Part shown: in pieces, positions 36,975-46,818 of the stretch
Numbering within the stretch: the stretch's first letter is position 1
Layout: each line of letters opens with the position of its first letter
Origin: an uncultured Methanobrevibacter sp.
Lineage (GTDB): Archaea > Methanobacteriota > Methanobacteria > Methanobacteriales > Methanobacteriaceae
NCBI RefSeq assembly: GCF_937881195.1
Contig: NZ_CALGFC010000023.1
Location: 18,158 to 82,157 of the forward strand
Length of the DNA stretch: 64,000 nt
Direction: 5' to 3'
The notes under the pieces: generated by a model
The model's database searches: none
What the model was told of the DNA's origin: nothing
What the model saw: the letters and a program-made list of their open reading frames with translations, nothing else
Program-made: the position numbers and the translations under genes

Positions 36975-37871
36975 TTATTTTAAAACTATTCTAGCTAAGT
37001 TTTCTTTATCAATAATATTTTTCATATTAGTATTAGCTACAATAACCTCTTCAATTAGTTTTTCTATATTTTCTTTTAATTCTCTGTCAACATCATCAAT
37101 TATAAACCTATCTAAAAAATTTTTATAAATAGATGCAACACCAAAAGAAGAAACTTCATAACCCATAGATTTCATAAATTTCCCAGCAGGTCCGCTGAAA
37201 GGACTATTTCCAATTATAGGTGAAACAGCAACCACATAATTGTTTTTTAATGCTTTTTCAACCCCTTCGAGATTTACTATCGGGAGAATTGAAGTTATAG
37301 GATTTGAAGGTCCGATAATAACCATCTCAGATTCTTCTATTATTTCTAATATATTTGGACTTGGTTTTACACTAGTATAATCTATTCCAAATACTTCTGG
37401 TTTAGTTTGATGCTCTATTAAAAATTCATGAAATTTAAGGTGCCCTATGCTTGTTTTAACAGTTATATCAGAGTGTTCATCACTCATTGGAATTACTTTT
37501 GATTTAATACCCATCTTTTTTCTTTGAATATCTACAGCTTGACTAAGCCCATATTTTTTCATTAATATTGTTTTTTGAATCTTAGTAGCTCTGTCCTTAT
37601 CCCCTATTCTTAGAAGTTCAGGACAGCCTAATTTTTTAAGAGACTCATTTGTTAAAAATGTATCGTTTTTAATTCCATACCAAGTTTCATCATTAATAAC
37701 ATCAGCTAAAGTATATAGAACAGTGTCAATGTCTGCTGCTACATATACTCCTGAAAAGTAATCATTCTCAACAGTATTAACAATTATATTCAAATCAGAC
37801 GGATCATGAATATTTTTAATTCCTTGAATTAATTTTGGAGTTCCAGTTCCACCAGATAATACAGCAATCAA
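36975..37871 (-). CDS. cofD: 2-phospho-L-lactate transferase
   Basis: CofD transfers the phospholactyl moiety to the deazaflavin Fo to make F420-0. The start IAVLSGGTGTPKLIQGI is the nucleotide-binding loop of the family; NTVENDYFSGVYVAADIDTV, DKDRATKIQKTILMK and VIGPSNPITSILPI follow. Length 298. The start codon is TTG at 37871, with AGGT 7 bases upstream. It lies behind the surface-glycan genes on the same strand but belongs to cofactor synthesis. Confidence 0.94.
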   Translation of the reverse strand: MIAVLSGGTGTPKLIQGIKNIHDPSDLNIIVNTVENDYFSGVYVAADIDTVLYTLADVINDETWYGIKNDTFLTNESLKKLGCPELLRIGDKDRATKIQKTILMKKYGLSQAVDIQRKKMGIKSKVIPMSDEHSDITVKTSIGHLKFHEFLIEHQTKPEVFGIDYTSVKPSPNILEIIEESEMVIIGPSNPITSILPIVNLEGVEKALKNNYVVAVSPIIGNSPFSGPAGKFMKSMGYEVSSFGVASIYKNFLDRFIIDDVDRELKENIEKLIEEVIVANTNMKNIIDKENLARIVLK

Positions 37872-38044
37872 ATTAATAACCTTTTTGTTTATCTATATTT
37901 TAAATTTAGTTAAATATAGTCCAATAATTTAAATTAATTTTTTAGGTTTATATAATTTTATATTTTCTTTTGATAATAAAAAATTATAAATTGATATTAT
38001 TTAAAAATTATTCAAATACAAACTTAAATAATAAAAATAATAAA

Positions 38045-39493
38045 TCAGCTTTCATTTATCATTTTTTTGAAGAAGTTAATTTCTTCTTTATTTATTCCCC
38101 TTATTAAAAATAGAATTATGAAATAAATAGCAATAGCTACTATTATTGTGACTAAAACATTTAATAAACCATAAGGATTCATCAAAAATACAAATATCCC
38201 CATAATAATTGAAGATATGATTATTCTTATTAAAGAATTAATTTCAAAAGGAAGTTTTAAATATTTCTTACTATAAACTGCAGTAATCAAAAATGAGAAA
38301 AGATAACAAAATAAAGTTACAATAGCAGCCCCAATAATTCCAATAAATGGAACCGCAATAATATTAAATATAATATTTAAGAACCCTACAATAATCCAAA
38401 TTTTACCAAGAATTTTTGTTTTTTTCTCCAATATTAATATATTATTTGTTATTCCATACATTCCCATAAATATAGCACCAAGACAAACAAATGGAGTTAT
38501 TAAATAGCCATTCATAGCTATTTCTGGAGTTGTTATAATTAGTAAAAGTTGTTTTGAGAGAACCGAAAGGCCTACTGCTGCAGGGATTGTTATAATCAAA
38601 AAATATTTCATAGAATATTTAAGAAAGACATTTACTTGTTTTAAATTACCCTCTTCAAAATATTTTGGAAGTACTGCTGGAAGAAGAAGTGCAAATGGAG
38701 ATAAAAACATTAAAAGTATGCTCCCAAGAGCATAACTTGGAGAATAATACCCTACAGCGGCCGAACCAAGGAATATTCCTATAACATATTTATCACTAGA
38801 ATCAACTACCCATGATGAAACATTGCTAGGAATTGTTGGAATAGCAAATTCCAACTCCTCTTTCAAATTTTTAAATTTTGGAATATTTAAACCCAAATAA
38901 CCCCCAATTATCAGTAACATTATAATAAAAACAATTAAATATCCAACAAGAAGTCCAAGAACAACTATTTCGATATTATAGCCTGACAAAGCAAGGTATG
39001 AACTTACAATGACCCCAATATATGTTTGTAAAGCTAAAAATAAAGAGTATCTTTTAATTTGTTGAAAAGTTCTAAAGAAACTAATAAGCATTAAATTCAT
39101 ACATGCAAAAAAGGAGATTATTGAAACAATATATAGTATATTTAAATTTCCTCCAAAAAGAGAATTAGCAATTTGTACTTTAAATAATATAAAAATTAAA
39201 GAAATTATTAAACTTGAAGCAAAAACAACTGCCAACATTGAATAGAAAGAGTCCCTAATTTTTAATTTATCATTTTCTGCAGATAAAAATCTTACCATTG
39301 TATAAGGAAGCCCAAGATTAGCTATGTTAGGAATTAAAGCAATAGTAGTATTTACCTGTGCCCAAATACCATAATCAGCTACTGGAAAATTTTTAGTTAT
39401 TATTGGAATAAAAATTAATCCACTAATAGATATGAGTATATTTGTTATTCCAACAATTCCAATTCTCTGGATAAAACGTTTATACTCATTCAT
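38045..39493 (-). CDS. Polysaccharide flippase (Wzx/MATE-like)
   Basis: This polytopic membrane protein has about 12-14 hydrophobic segments and belongs to the polysaccharide-exporting branch of the MOP flippases. It starts RFIQRIGIVGITNILISISG with the VADYGIWAQVNTTIALIPNI signature of that branch. Its role is presumably to flip a lipid-linked glycan across the membrane. It is the last gene of a leftward surface-glycan set, 67 bases after a glycosyltransferase. GGTGAT precedes the ATG. The substrate cannot be told from sequence. Confidence 0.87.
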   Translation of the reverse strand: MNEYKRFIQRIGIVGITNILISISGLIFIPIITKNFPVADYGIWAQVNTTIALIPNIANLGLPYTMVRFLSAENDKLKIRDSFYSMLAVVFASSLIISLIFILFKVQIANSLFGGNLNILYIVSIISFFACMNLMLISFFRTFQQIKRYSLFLALQTYIGVIVSSYLALSGYNIEIVVLGLLVGYLIVFIIMLLIIGGYLGLNIPKFKNLKEELEFAIPTIPSNVSSWVVDSSDKYVIGIFLGSAAVGYYSPSYALGSILLMFLSPFALLLPAVLPKYFEEGNLKQVNVFLKYSMKYFLIITIPAAVGLSVLSKQLLLIITTPEIAMNGYLITPFVCLGAIFMGMYGITNNILILEKKTKILGKIWIIVGFLNIIFNIIAVPFIGIIGAAIVTLFCYLFSFLITAVYSKKYLKLPFEINSLIRIIISSIIMGIFVFLMNPYGLLNVLVTIIVAIAIYFIILFLIRGINKEEINFFKKMINES

Positions 39494-39560
39494 TAACTAA
39501 TCACCACTTGTTTTCGATTACATAAAAGCATTATTTCTATAAAAAGGATTATATTAAATT

Positions 39561-41042
39561 TTATTTTTTAAATGTCCTATCTAAAATAGATTTATCATAT
39601 TCTTTAAAAAATAAATCTCTATCATATTCATCCATATTTAAATTATTCATAAAATTAATTATATCCTCTACATTATCTACCTTTTTAACATAATTTTTAT
39701 CAACTAAGCCATCCATATATTCAGAACCTGGCAAATCTATTATAAATGTTTTACAATTAAATAAAAGTCCTTCATAAATAGCTGTTGAAAATACTCCAAT
39801 TTGATATTTACTTTTTGAAAAAAGTTCATATAATGAAATTTCATTATTATCAATAATTTGAAAATTATCTAATTTTTGAGCTTTGACTAGACTATCATAA
39901 TTGTTTTTCCAATTAGAATATTCCCCTGGATGTAACTTGTAAATGATATTATAATTATTCTGATTTTTTTTATCAGTATCATTTATTTTTTCATTTATTT
40001 TTTCAAGTTTACGAGCTAATTCATAAGCAAAATTAGATAAATATTCGCCAATAACTCCTTGAGATATAAATATAATCTGATTTAATTTTTTATTATTAAA
40101 ATAATCTTTTATAGTGTAATCTAAATGAGGAAATCCAATAGAAACAATGTTTTTTTCACTAATTGGATAATTAGCTACATTATTCCAATATTCACCAAAT
40201 GTAAATAATTTATCTGGGAAGTATTCAAGCCCTTTATCTTCATCATTAGGGTAATTATATCCTAAATGATATTCACTAATAGTTCCATGCTGTAATTCAA
40301 TGACTTCAATCTCATTATTGTGTGCTGCTGCTACCATAGCTTTATTTTCATAAGCAACAACAACCAAAACATATTTAGGAGTCCTTTTTTTAAATAATTT
40401 ATCATACATAGAATATTGATATTTAAAATCTAAGATATGTTTTCTGAAAATATCAAATAGATCAATTTCAATATTGAACATGGATATAATCTCCCGTTGG
40501 AGATTAGATATTTTATTTTTTTCACAAGTTTTAAATTTAAGATTATTTTTTTTCTTATAAAAATAAGAACCAAAAAGAATCCTATCATTATATTTAGTAA
40601 AATTTTCCTTTTTGGAATAATGTTTATTTAAATAAGGACTTTCAATTAATTCATAGCTATTTCCAGCGTCATTTAAATATTCCAATAGAAAATAAGTATA
40701 TATATCTTTATACTCCCCATTATGTTTTACTTTTCTTGGGTGATCAAATATCATTACATCTTTATGATCTTTTCCATTTAAAGGATTTGAAAATAAACTA
40801 TTTTTAATGAAAGGAATAAATGAAAATGCTTTATCTTTAAGATTAACTTTTCCTTGTTGTGGAGAACCAAAAACACCAATTTTTCGAGATATTTCATAAT
40901 AAACATATACTCTAACTAGTTGCCAAGCATAAACTCCTTGGATTTTCATATGATTTAAATCATATTTTTTCTCTAAAGAAAATATAATATCGCATATTTC
41001 TTTAATATTTTTTACTGATTTTTTCTCATTAATCATTGACAT
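39561..41042 (-). CDS. Putative glycosyltransferase, capsule/sialyltransferase-like
   Basis: The 493-residue soluble protein has a C-terminal GT-B-like half. It contains EVIELQHGTISEYHLGYNYP, a FTFGEYWNNVANYP motif, IYKLHPGEYSNWKN and FSTAIYEGLLFNCKTFIIDL, resembling capsule glycosyltransferases and CDP-glycerol transferase-like proteins. N-terminal HPRKVKHNGEYKDIYTYFLL has a HP motif seen in such enzymes. Next to NeuB and a CMP-sugar synthetase, transfer of a CMP-nonulosonate is the likely job; the acceptor is unknown. The leader contains four tandem repeats, the last of which supplies the ribosome-binding site AAGGAA. Confidence 0.65.
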   Translation of the reverse strand: MSMINEKKSVKNIKEICDIIFSLEKKYDLNHMKIQGVYAWQLVRVYVYYEISRKIGVFGSPQQGKVNLKDKAFSFIPFIKNSLFSNPLNGKDHKDVMIFDHPRKVKHNGEYKDIYTYFLLEYLNDAGNSYELIESPYLNKHYSKKENFTKYNDRILFGSYFYKKKNNLKFKTCEKNKISNLQREIISMFNIEIDLFDIFRKHILDFKYQYSMYDKLFKKRTPKYVLVVVAYENKAMVAAAHNNEIEVIELQHGTISEYHLGYNYPNDEDKGLEYFPDKLFTFGEYWNNVANYPISEKNIVSIGFPHLDYTIKDYFNNKKLNQIIFISQGVIGEYLSNFAYELARKLEKINEKINDTDKKNQNNYNIIYKLHPGEYSNWKNNYDSLVKAQKLDNFQIIDNNEISLYELFSKSKYQIGVFSTAIYEGLLFNCKTFIIDLPGSEYMDGLVDKNYVKKVDNVEDIINFMNNLNMDEYDRDLFFKEYDKSILDRTFKK

Positions 41043-41047
41043 ATATG

Positions 41048-41115
41048 ATATTTCCTTTGTTAGAATATTTTCTCTTGTTCCTATATTTCCCTTTGTTCAA
41101 ATATTTCCCTTTGTT
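41048..41115 (-). repeat. Four tandem leader repeats with Shine-Dalgarno-like cores
   Basis: On the minus strand the 15-base unit AACAAAGGGAAATAT occurs at 41101-41115 and 41083-41097 exactly, at 41065-41079 as AACAAGAGAAAATAT and at 41048-41061 as AACAAAGGAAATAT. The period is 17-18 bases. The last copy lies six bases before the glycosyltransferase ATG and contains its likely ribosome-binding site. Confidence 0.75.
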
Positions 41116-41578
41116 AAATTTATTTGTTTAGTTTTTATAATATTTAATATTTTTTAATTAAACAATTTTATAAAAATAATTTAATTTTTCAATTAAAAAG
41201 ATAAAATAGCATTAGATTTTTAAAATATAAAATAATATCCTAAAAAATCAAAGAAATGAGATTAAAATGAGAAAAATAAAATTAAAATAAAAAATAAGAA
41301 AATAAAAATAAGAAAAATAAAATTAAAATAATATATAAGAAAATAAAAATAAGAAAAATAAAATTAAAATAATATATAAGAAAATAAAAATAAGAAAAAT
41401 AAAATTAAAATAATAAAAAAATAATAAAAAGATAAAAAATATAAATAAAAAATGTAAATAATGGGATATTCTCTTAAAAATAAAATAAGATTATTTCTAA
41501 ATTATTAAAAGAGATGAAATAAAATAATAAAAATAAGATGAATGAAAAAAATAGTAGTATATAATCTAATTTAAATTT
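41116..41578. other. AT-rich spacer with 41-base repeat splitting the glycan locus
   Basis: Between neuB and the glycosyltransferase, a 41-base unit of A-rich sequence (core AATAAAATTAAAATAATATA) is repeated about 2.5-3 times at 41286-41415. No gene is seen. The length suggests that the glycosyltransferase and flippase may have their own promoter. Confidence 0.6.
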
Positions 41579-42631
41579 TTATTTCAGCATAGAATAATCT
41601 ATTAACTCATCTTCTTTTATATTAATCTTTGAAGTTTTACCTATAACTTTATCCAATTCTATTGGAGATATACCTGTTCCTGGACGTTTAAATGATAACA
41701 TATCTTCAGTTATTATTTCACCAATAGATATATCCATATTAGCTACAATTGAACGCCTTGCTTGTTTTCTAGATTCTTTTTCACAATTTAAGGGAATTTT
41801 ATTGTAGTTCCCATTTATCTTTTTTATAAAATTTATATTATCTTTAAACTTTTTTATATCCTCAGGATCCATAGCATGATAATGATCGTTTCCCCTTAAA
41901 TTTTTATCAAGAGTATAATGTTTTTCTATTATATTTGCACCATATAAATATGCAGTTGTAAGTACAAGCATTTTATCATCAGGTTTAGTATGATCAGAGA
42001 AACCAATATCATAATCATTGAAATTATCCTTAAGATATTTAATCATTAAAAGATTAGAATCCTCATATTCTGTTGGATAAGAAAGTACACAGTGCATTAG
42101 TCCAATTTCATCATTTCCTTCATGTTTAATAGTTTTTATAGCTAATTCAATTTCTTCGACTGTAGAAGCACCTGTAGATAAGATTATTGGTTTTTGTTTT
42201 TTAGCTATAGCTCTAATGAAAGGAATATTTGTAAGGTCAGAAGAAGATATTTTATAAACATCCATTATTTCATCAAGATAATCAATAGAATCAAAGTCAA
42301 AAGGAGTAGATAAAAACATTATCCCCATTTTATCACAATATTCAGCCAATTTAATATATTCTTCTTTTCCAAAACTATCAAACTTTTTGAATAACTCATA
42401 TTGAGAAGTAGTTGGTTCTTCATTTGTATCCCAATAAGATGGAGAATTTTTAGAAGCAATTGTATCTGCCTTATAACTTTGAAACTTAACTGCATCTGCA
42501 CCAGCAATTTTAGCTTCTTTAATCATTAATTTAGCTGCATCCATATTAGAAATATTCTCTTTTTTAGCAATATCGTAATAATTTACACCAATTTCAGCTA
42601 TTAAAAATGGTTTATTTTGAAATATATTCAT
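41579..42631 (-). CDS. neuB: Nonulosonic acid synthase (NeuB/PseI family)
   Basis: NeuB enzymes condense phosphoenolpyruvate with a six-carbon amino sugar to make sialic, legionaminic or pseudaminic acid. The start PFLIAEIGVNYYDIAKKENI, the ADAVKFQSYKADTIASKNSP loop, FLSTPFDFDSIDYLD, KISSSDLTNIPFI, ILSTGASTVEEIE, IGFSDHT and EKHYTLDKNLRGNDHYHAMD are the barrel landmarks. Residues ~285-350 form the antifreeze-like (SAF) C-terminal domain (RRSIVANMDISIGEIITEDM). Length 350. GGAG precedes the ATG. The gene lies 24 bases after the synthetase-PseG fusion, so product and activation are coupled. Which nonulosonate is made cannot be fixed from this gene alone. Confidence 0.88.
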   Translation of the reverse strand: MNIFQNKPFLIAEIGVNYYDIAKKENISNMDAAKLMIKEAKIAGADAVKFQSYKADTIASKNSPSYWDTNEEPTTSQYELFKKFDSFGKEEYIKLAEYCDKMGIMFLSTPFDFDSIDYLDEIMDVYKISSSDLTNIPFIRAIAKKQKPIILSTGASTVEEIELAIKTIKHEGNDEIGLMHCVLSYPTEYEDSNLLMIKYLKDNFNDYDIGFSDHTKPDDKMLVLTTAYLYGANIIEKHYTLDKNLRGNDHYHAMDPEDIKKFKDNINFIKKINGNYNKIPLNCEKESRKQARRSIVANMDISIGEIITEDMLSFKRPGTGISPIELDKVIGKTSKINIKEDELIDYSMLK

Positions 42632-42655
42632 AAAATCTCCTTTATTCTAAATTAA

Positions 42656-44377
42656 TCAATAATCATTTTTCATATATTCATTATATTTAATCTTAACAAT
42701 ATTCATTATATTCTCAAATCCATGCTTTAAATCGATGGATAACATCCTTCTGTTCATTTCCATCCTTAGATTAATATCATGAATAACATCTTCAATAATT
42801 TTTATTATTTCTCTCTCTTCAATATCTTTACCAAGCCCTAGATTTATAAAACCATTTTTAGCATTTGCAAATGTATGACTTAATTCACGATTATTTTGGC
42901 ATAAACAAATACATGGCACCCCAATACTAGCTATCTCATACATTGTTCTTCCAGCAGAAGTGAAAATCAAATCTGAATTATACATATATTCACTAATATT
43001 TTTAACATTCTCAAAAATTTTTATATTATCATAATGAACAAAATCTTCTTTTATTCTTTCTTTATCCTTGTATCCAAGCCCTAAAATGACTGTGATAATA
43101 CCATCATATTTACTATTTAATATAGAATTTAAAGTTTTGCGAGTTAAATCATTTGGGTCAGTTCCACCAAAAGTTAAGAGAATTTCATTTACTTTATTGT
43201 CAATTTTAATTTCTTTTTTTTCTTGAAAGTAAAACTCATCTTTTAAAATATAATATTTATAACCAGAATAAATATTCTTTGATGGCATTTGATGTTCATA
43301 TAATGCATCAAAAACTATATCTGCAATTTCTGAACCTTTTCCAATATCTTCAAAGTTAACAACAAAATAGTTATTTCTTTTCAATATAGAAATATATTCA
43401 TGACTAGTGTTTAAAATATCATTTATTACAATATCCGGATCATAATCTCTTATTTTCTCTATTAAATCATTATTATGACTTTCAATGTTAAATTCTTCTT
43501 CATTTTCACCAATAGATTTAATTGATTTATGAGTCAAATAAGGATAATTATAACTTTTTATAATATCAATCCCCAACTTTTTATCTTCATCTAAAAGAAA
43601 AAGAACTTCATGATTTGCTAATTTAGAAGCAATAGCTAAACCCCGATATATATGGCCAGTACCGATTTTATTAGTTGCATCAGTTTTTATAATCACTCTT
43701 TTTTTATTTATTATTCTCTCAGCTACCCACCAGTCTTCATAATTATCAATATCAATACTTTCATGAGAACTAAGTTCTATTAAATCTATATTATTTCCCA
43801 TTCTAGAAGTTTCATTTAAAAATTCTCTTTTTGTTGCAAATATGCCACCAGTTTCCCTAAAAGTTTTTGGAAGATATTGACGATTTAATCTTTTCTTATA
43901 AAGAGGATAATATTTGTTTTTTTCGCTATCAAAACCCCAATTAAGATGCCTATCATCTACAACACTAATTATTGTATCATTAGAACCCATAGATAGTTTT
44001 TCTACTGCCCTATCTATTGTTTCGGTTTTCAATAATGGAGAAGTTGGTTGAATAGTAATTACAAAATCATAATCTACTTCAGAATTTTGTTCTTCTGTTT
44101 TAACTGCATCATGTATAACAGGGTCAAGCGGCACATCATCCTTACCTAAATCTCCAGATCTTTTTATAGTAGATGCTCCAAATTTTTCAGCGACAAATTT
44201 AATTTCATCATCATCTGTTGTGACTATTACCATATCCACATAATTTGATTTTATAGCTGATTCAATAGAATAAGCTATTAAAGGTTTATTAGCTAATAAT
44301 CGAATATTTTTTCTTGGAATCCCTTTAGAACCTCCTCTAGCAGGAATAACTACAATAATCTTTTTATTTTTATACAT
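42656..44377 (-). CDS. Fused CMP-nonulosonate cytidylyltransferase and PseG-like UDP-sugar hydrolase
   Basis: Residues ~1-225 form a CMP-sialate synthetase-type domain: VVIPARGGSKGIPRKNIRLL, DMVIVTTDDDEI and TIQPTSPLLKTETIDRA. Residues ~226-573 form a PseG-like GT-B hydrolase: IIKTDATNKIGTGHIYRGLA, LLTFGGTDPNDLTRKTL, FTSAGRTMYEIASIGVPCIC. In pseudaminic-acid synthesis PseG removes UDP from the 2,4-diacetamido sugar before PseI acts, and PseF then adds CMP; one protein here holds the steps on both sides of neuB. ATG 44377 with GGGT upstream is preferred to TTG 44389. PseB, PseC and PseH homologues are not in the window. Confidence 0.85.
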   Translation of the reverse strand: MYKNKKIIVVIPARGGSKGIPRKNIRLLANKPLIAYSIESAIKSNYVDMVIVTTDDDEIKFVAEKFGASTIKRSGDLGKDDVPLDPVIHDAVKTEEQNSEVDYDFVITIQPTSPLLKTETIDRAVEKLSMGSNDTIISVVDDRHLNWGFDSEKNKYYPLYKKRLNRQYLPKTFRETGGIFATKREFLNETSRMGNNIDLIELSSHESIDIDNYEDWWVAERIINKKRVIIKTDATNKIGTGHIYRGLAIASKLANHEVLFLLDEDKKLGIDIIKSYNYPYLTHKSIKSIGENEEEFNIESHNNDLIEKIRDYDPDIVINDILNTSHEYISILKRNNYFVVNFEDIGKGSEIADIVFDALYEHQMPSKNIYSGYKYYILKDEFYFQEKKEIKIDNKVNEILLTFGGTDPNDLTRKTLNSILNSKYDGIITVILGLGYKDKERIKEDFVHYDNIKIFENVKNISEYMYNSDLIFTSAGRTMYEIASIGVPCICLCQNNRELSHTFANAKNGFINLGLGKDIEEREIIKIIEDVIHDINLRMEMNRRMLSIDLKHGFENIMNIVKIKYNEYMKNDY

Positions 44378-44409
44378 ATTTTTACCCAAATATTATAAGG
44401 TTCAATTAA

Positions 44410-45174
44410 TTACATTAAATTTTGCTCTTTTTTTGTAAAAACTATTGCAGATAACAATATCATCAAGAGTGCGAAAAATGAAATTATTATTAAGCTTATT
44501 TCTACTGGCAATGCAGATTTACCAAGAATCACTCCCCTAAGAGCATCAACTCCATAAGTTAGAGGATCGAGATAAACAACAAAATTTAACCAATTAGGTA
44601 AATTTGTAACAGGGAAGAGTGCCCCACTTAAAAGAAAAATAGGCATAATGACAAAACTCATAACTAGATTAAAACCTTCCATACTATCCATGAAAGATGC
44701 TATAAGTAAACCAAGTCCTGAAAATCCAATAGATATTATTACACTAATTAAAGTAGCTTCAATAAATATTAAAGGAGTCATTTGAACTCCTACTACAAAT
44801 GAAAGTAATAAAAGTAATATAGCTTGGATTATTGCTCCAGTACTTATTCCCAATGCTTTACCAAATATTATTGATGTTCTTGATAAAGGAGCAACCATAA
44901 TTTCCTTTAAAAATCCATATTGTTTATCTATTATTATCCCTATTCCTGCCATTACACAAGTAAATAGAATTGTTTGAGAAATAATACCGGGATATATAAA
45001 AGCTTCATATCCGCCATTTGTTCCACCAAATTGGATTGCACTACCAAGACCAACACCGAATACAAGTAACCATAATAAAGGTGTGAAAATAGCCGTAATT
45101 ATTCTGGATTTGTATCTAACATACCTTTTAGCTTCTCTTAACCAAATTGTATAAATTCCTTCAAATTCACTCAT
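44410..45174 (-). CDS. ABC-2 type transporter permease
   Basis: The 254-residue membrane protein has six hydrophobic segments in the ABC-2/DrrB arrangement: WLREAKRYVRYKSRIITAIF leads into the first helix, then YPGIISQTILFTCVMAGIGI, AIIQAILLLLLSFVVG and FLLSGALFPVTNLPNWLNFV, a family signature. It pairs with the ATPase whose gene ends 11 bases upstream. It probably exports a drug-like, lipid or glycan substrate. Only 20 bases separate it from the nonulosonate fusion gene, so involvement in glycan export is possible but unproven. Confidence 0.88.
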   Translation of the reverse strand: MSEFEGIYTIWLREAKRYVRYKSRIITAIFTPLLWLLVFGVGLGSAIQFGGTNGGYEAFIYPGIISQTILFTCVMAGIGIIIDKQYGFLKEIMVAPLSRTSIIFGKALGISTGAIIQAILLLLLSFVVGVQMTPLIFIEATLISVIISIGFSGLGLLIASFMDSMEGFNLVMSFVIMPIFLLSGALFPVTNLPNWLNFVVYLDPLTYGVDALRGVILGKSALPVEISLIIISFFALLMILLSAIVFTKKEQNLM

Positions 45175-45185
45175 TTTAACACACC

Positions 45186-46133
45186 CTACTTTTTCACCCT
45201 ATCACCAATCTTACGTCCAGTGTATTTAATAAACACTTCTTCAAGACTTGGATGTTTAAGTTCAATCGAATTAATTTTAATATTATTATTATCAGCTATT
45301 TTAACAACTTCTGGGATTAAATCCTCGCCTTTTTCAACTAAAAGCCTTATTTCATCTTCAGTTTTTATTATATCTTTAACAAAAGGTTGATTTTGCATGA
45401 TATCACATAATTTTTTAGGTTCTTGTGAAAAAAGAGTGATTGTATCTGATTTTAATTCAGCTTTAAGTTCTTTAGGATTTCCAGATTTTATTATCTCTCC
45501 CTGATCAATAATTGACAAATCATCACAAAGATTATCTACTTCTTCAAGATAATGAGTAGTTAATAAAATAGTAATATCAATATTATTTTTAAGATTCTCA
45601 ATATATTCCCAAATACTTTCTCTTGTTTGAATATCTAATCCCAGTGTAGGTTCATCTAAAAATAAAAGTTTTGGATGATGAATAAGTCCTCTCCCTATTT
45701 CAAGCCTTCTTTTCATACCTCCAGAGTAATTTTTAGTTTCTTCATCAGCTTTTTTACCAAGAGCTATTAAATCAAGAACTTCATCAATTCTATCCTCCCT
45801 AACATCTTTAGGAACCCCATAAAGTGCCGCGTGCATTTCAAGATGCTCCCTTCCAGTTAAAATATCATCAAGAGCCCTTGTCTGAAAAACAATACCAATA
45901 GATCTTCTAACATCATTAGCTTCTTTTATAATATCATAGCCATTTATCTTAGCTGTTCCACTAGTCGGAGAAAGTATTGTACATAACATTGATATTAAAG
46001 TACTTTTTCCCGCACCATTAGGCCCTAAAACTCCATAAACACTATTTCTTGGCACTTTAAGGTTTATAGAATTAACTGCCCTGAAATCACCAAAATCTTT
46101 TGTTATATTGTCAGTTTTAATAATATAACTCAT
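45186..46133 (-). CDS. ABC transporter ATP-binding protein (DrrA/ABC-2 type)
   Basis: This ATPase energises the adjacent ABC-2 permease. All motifs are present: Walker A GPNGAGKST, Q-loop IGIVFQTRALDDILTGREHL, signature YSGGMKRRLEIGRGL, Walker B LLFLDEPTLGLD and switch TTHYLEEVD. The C-terminal ~90 residues (from about 225) form the extra domain common in DrrA-like ATPases, ending LKHPSLEEVFIKYTGR. Length 315. GGGGAG precedes the ATG. It is the first gene of the leftward cluster. Confidence 0.92.
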   Translation of the reverse strand: MSYIIKTDNITKDFGDFRAVNSINLKVPRNSVYGVLGPNGAGKSTLISMLCTILSPTSGTAKINGYDIIKEANDVRRSIGIVFQTRALDDILTGREHLEMHAALYGVPKDVREDRIDEVLDLIALGKKADEETKNYSGGMKRRLEIGRGLIHHPKLLFLDEPTLGLDIQTRESIWEYIENLKNNIDITILLTTHYLEEVDNLCDDLSIIDQGEIIKSGNPKELKAELKSDTITLFSQEPKKLCDIMQNQPFVKDIIKTEDEIRLLVEKGEDLIPEVVKIADNNNIKINSIELKHPSLEEVFIKYTGRKIGDRVKK

Positions 46134-46670
46134 AATAACTCCCCTACTCTTCTTCTTAATTCTTTAAACATTATTTATAATATACTAAATCTATATAATA
46201 TACTAAATCTTATAATATACTAAATCTTATTGAAATATTATAAATTTTTATTTTTATATTTATAAAAAGTATTATTTAATTAATTAAAAAATAAAATCCC
46301 CTGAATTACATACTAATTATATAAAGGAAAACCATAAATTTGTAAATTATACCTAAATTTTATAAACAATGAATTAAAATTATAATAACCCACAATCTTT
46401 ATAAATAATGTTTTAGATTTATGAATAGTGTTTTAATAATATTCTATCTATTTAATGTAGTCATTTGTCTTAACTATTTATTATAATTATAGGTGAAAAT
46501 TAATAAAATTTAAGAATAATTAATAATATTTTATTAAAGATAATTATTAATGAAAACTTTGTTTAAAATAATTAATTATTAAAATGAAAAAATATTTTAA
46601 ACAAAAATAAAATTATAAATTAAAATAATTTATAAATGAAATAAATTGTAAATTAGAAAATAATTAAATA

Positions 46671-46772
46671 ATTTTGGTATTATTAGTAGTCTTCTCCCTA
46701 AAAGAAAATGCAAAAAAGATAGATAATATTCTAAACAGGTAGTTATAATATTTTATAGAGAAGACCAAAATA
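46671..46772. repeat. Bulged inverted repeat
   Basis: Left arm ATTTTGG (46671-46677) and GTCTTCTC (46689-46696), separated by 11 bases, pair with the continuous right arm GAGAAGACCAAAAT (46758-46765 and 46766-46772 as GAGAAGAC plus CAAAAT with CC at the joint). The loop is about 60 bases. It could be a structured leader RNA or a remnant of a small mobile element. Confidence 0.45.
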
Positions 46773-46818
46773 ATACAAAATTTAAATTCAATGTTCATCT
46801 CATTTGGACTTAAAACTT

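Noticed and set aside
41286..41415. Regular 41-base repeats considered as a CRISPR array
   Set aside because: Copies abut directly without unique spacers and are simple A-rich sequence; no cas gene nearby.
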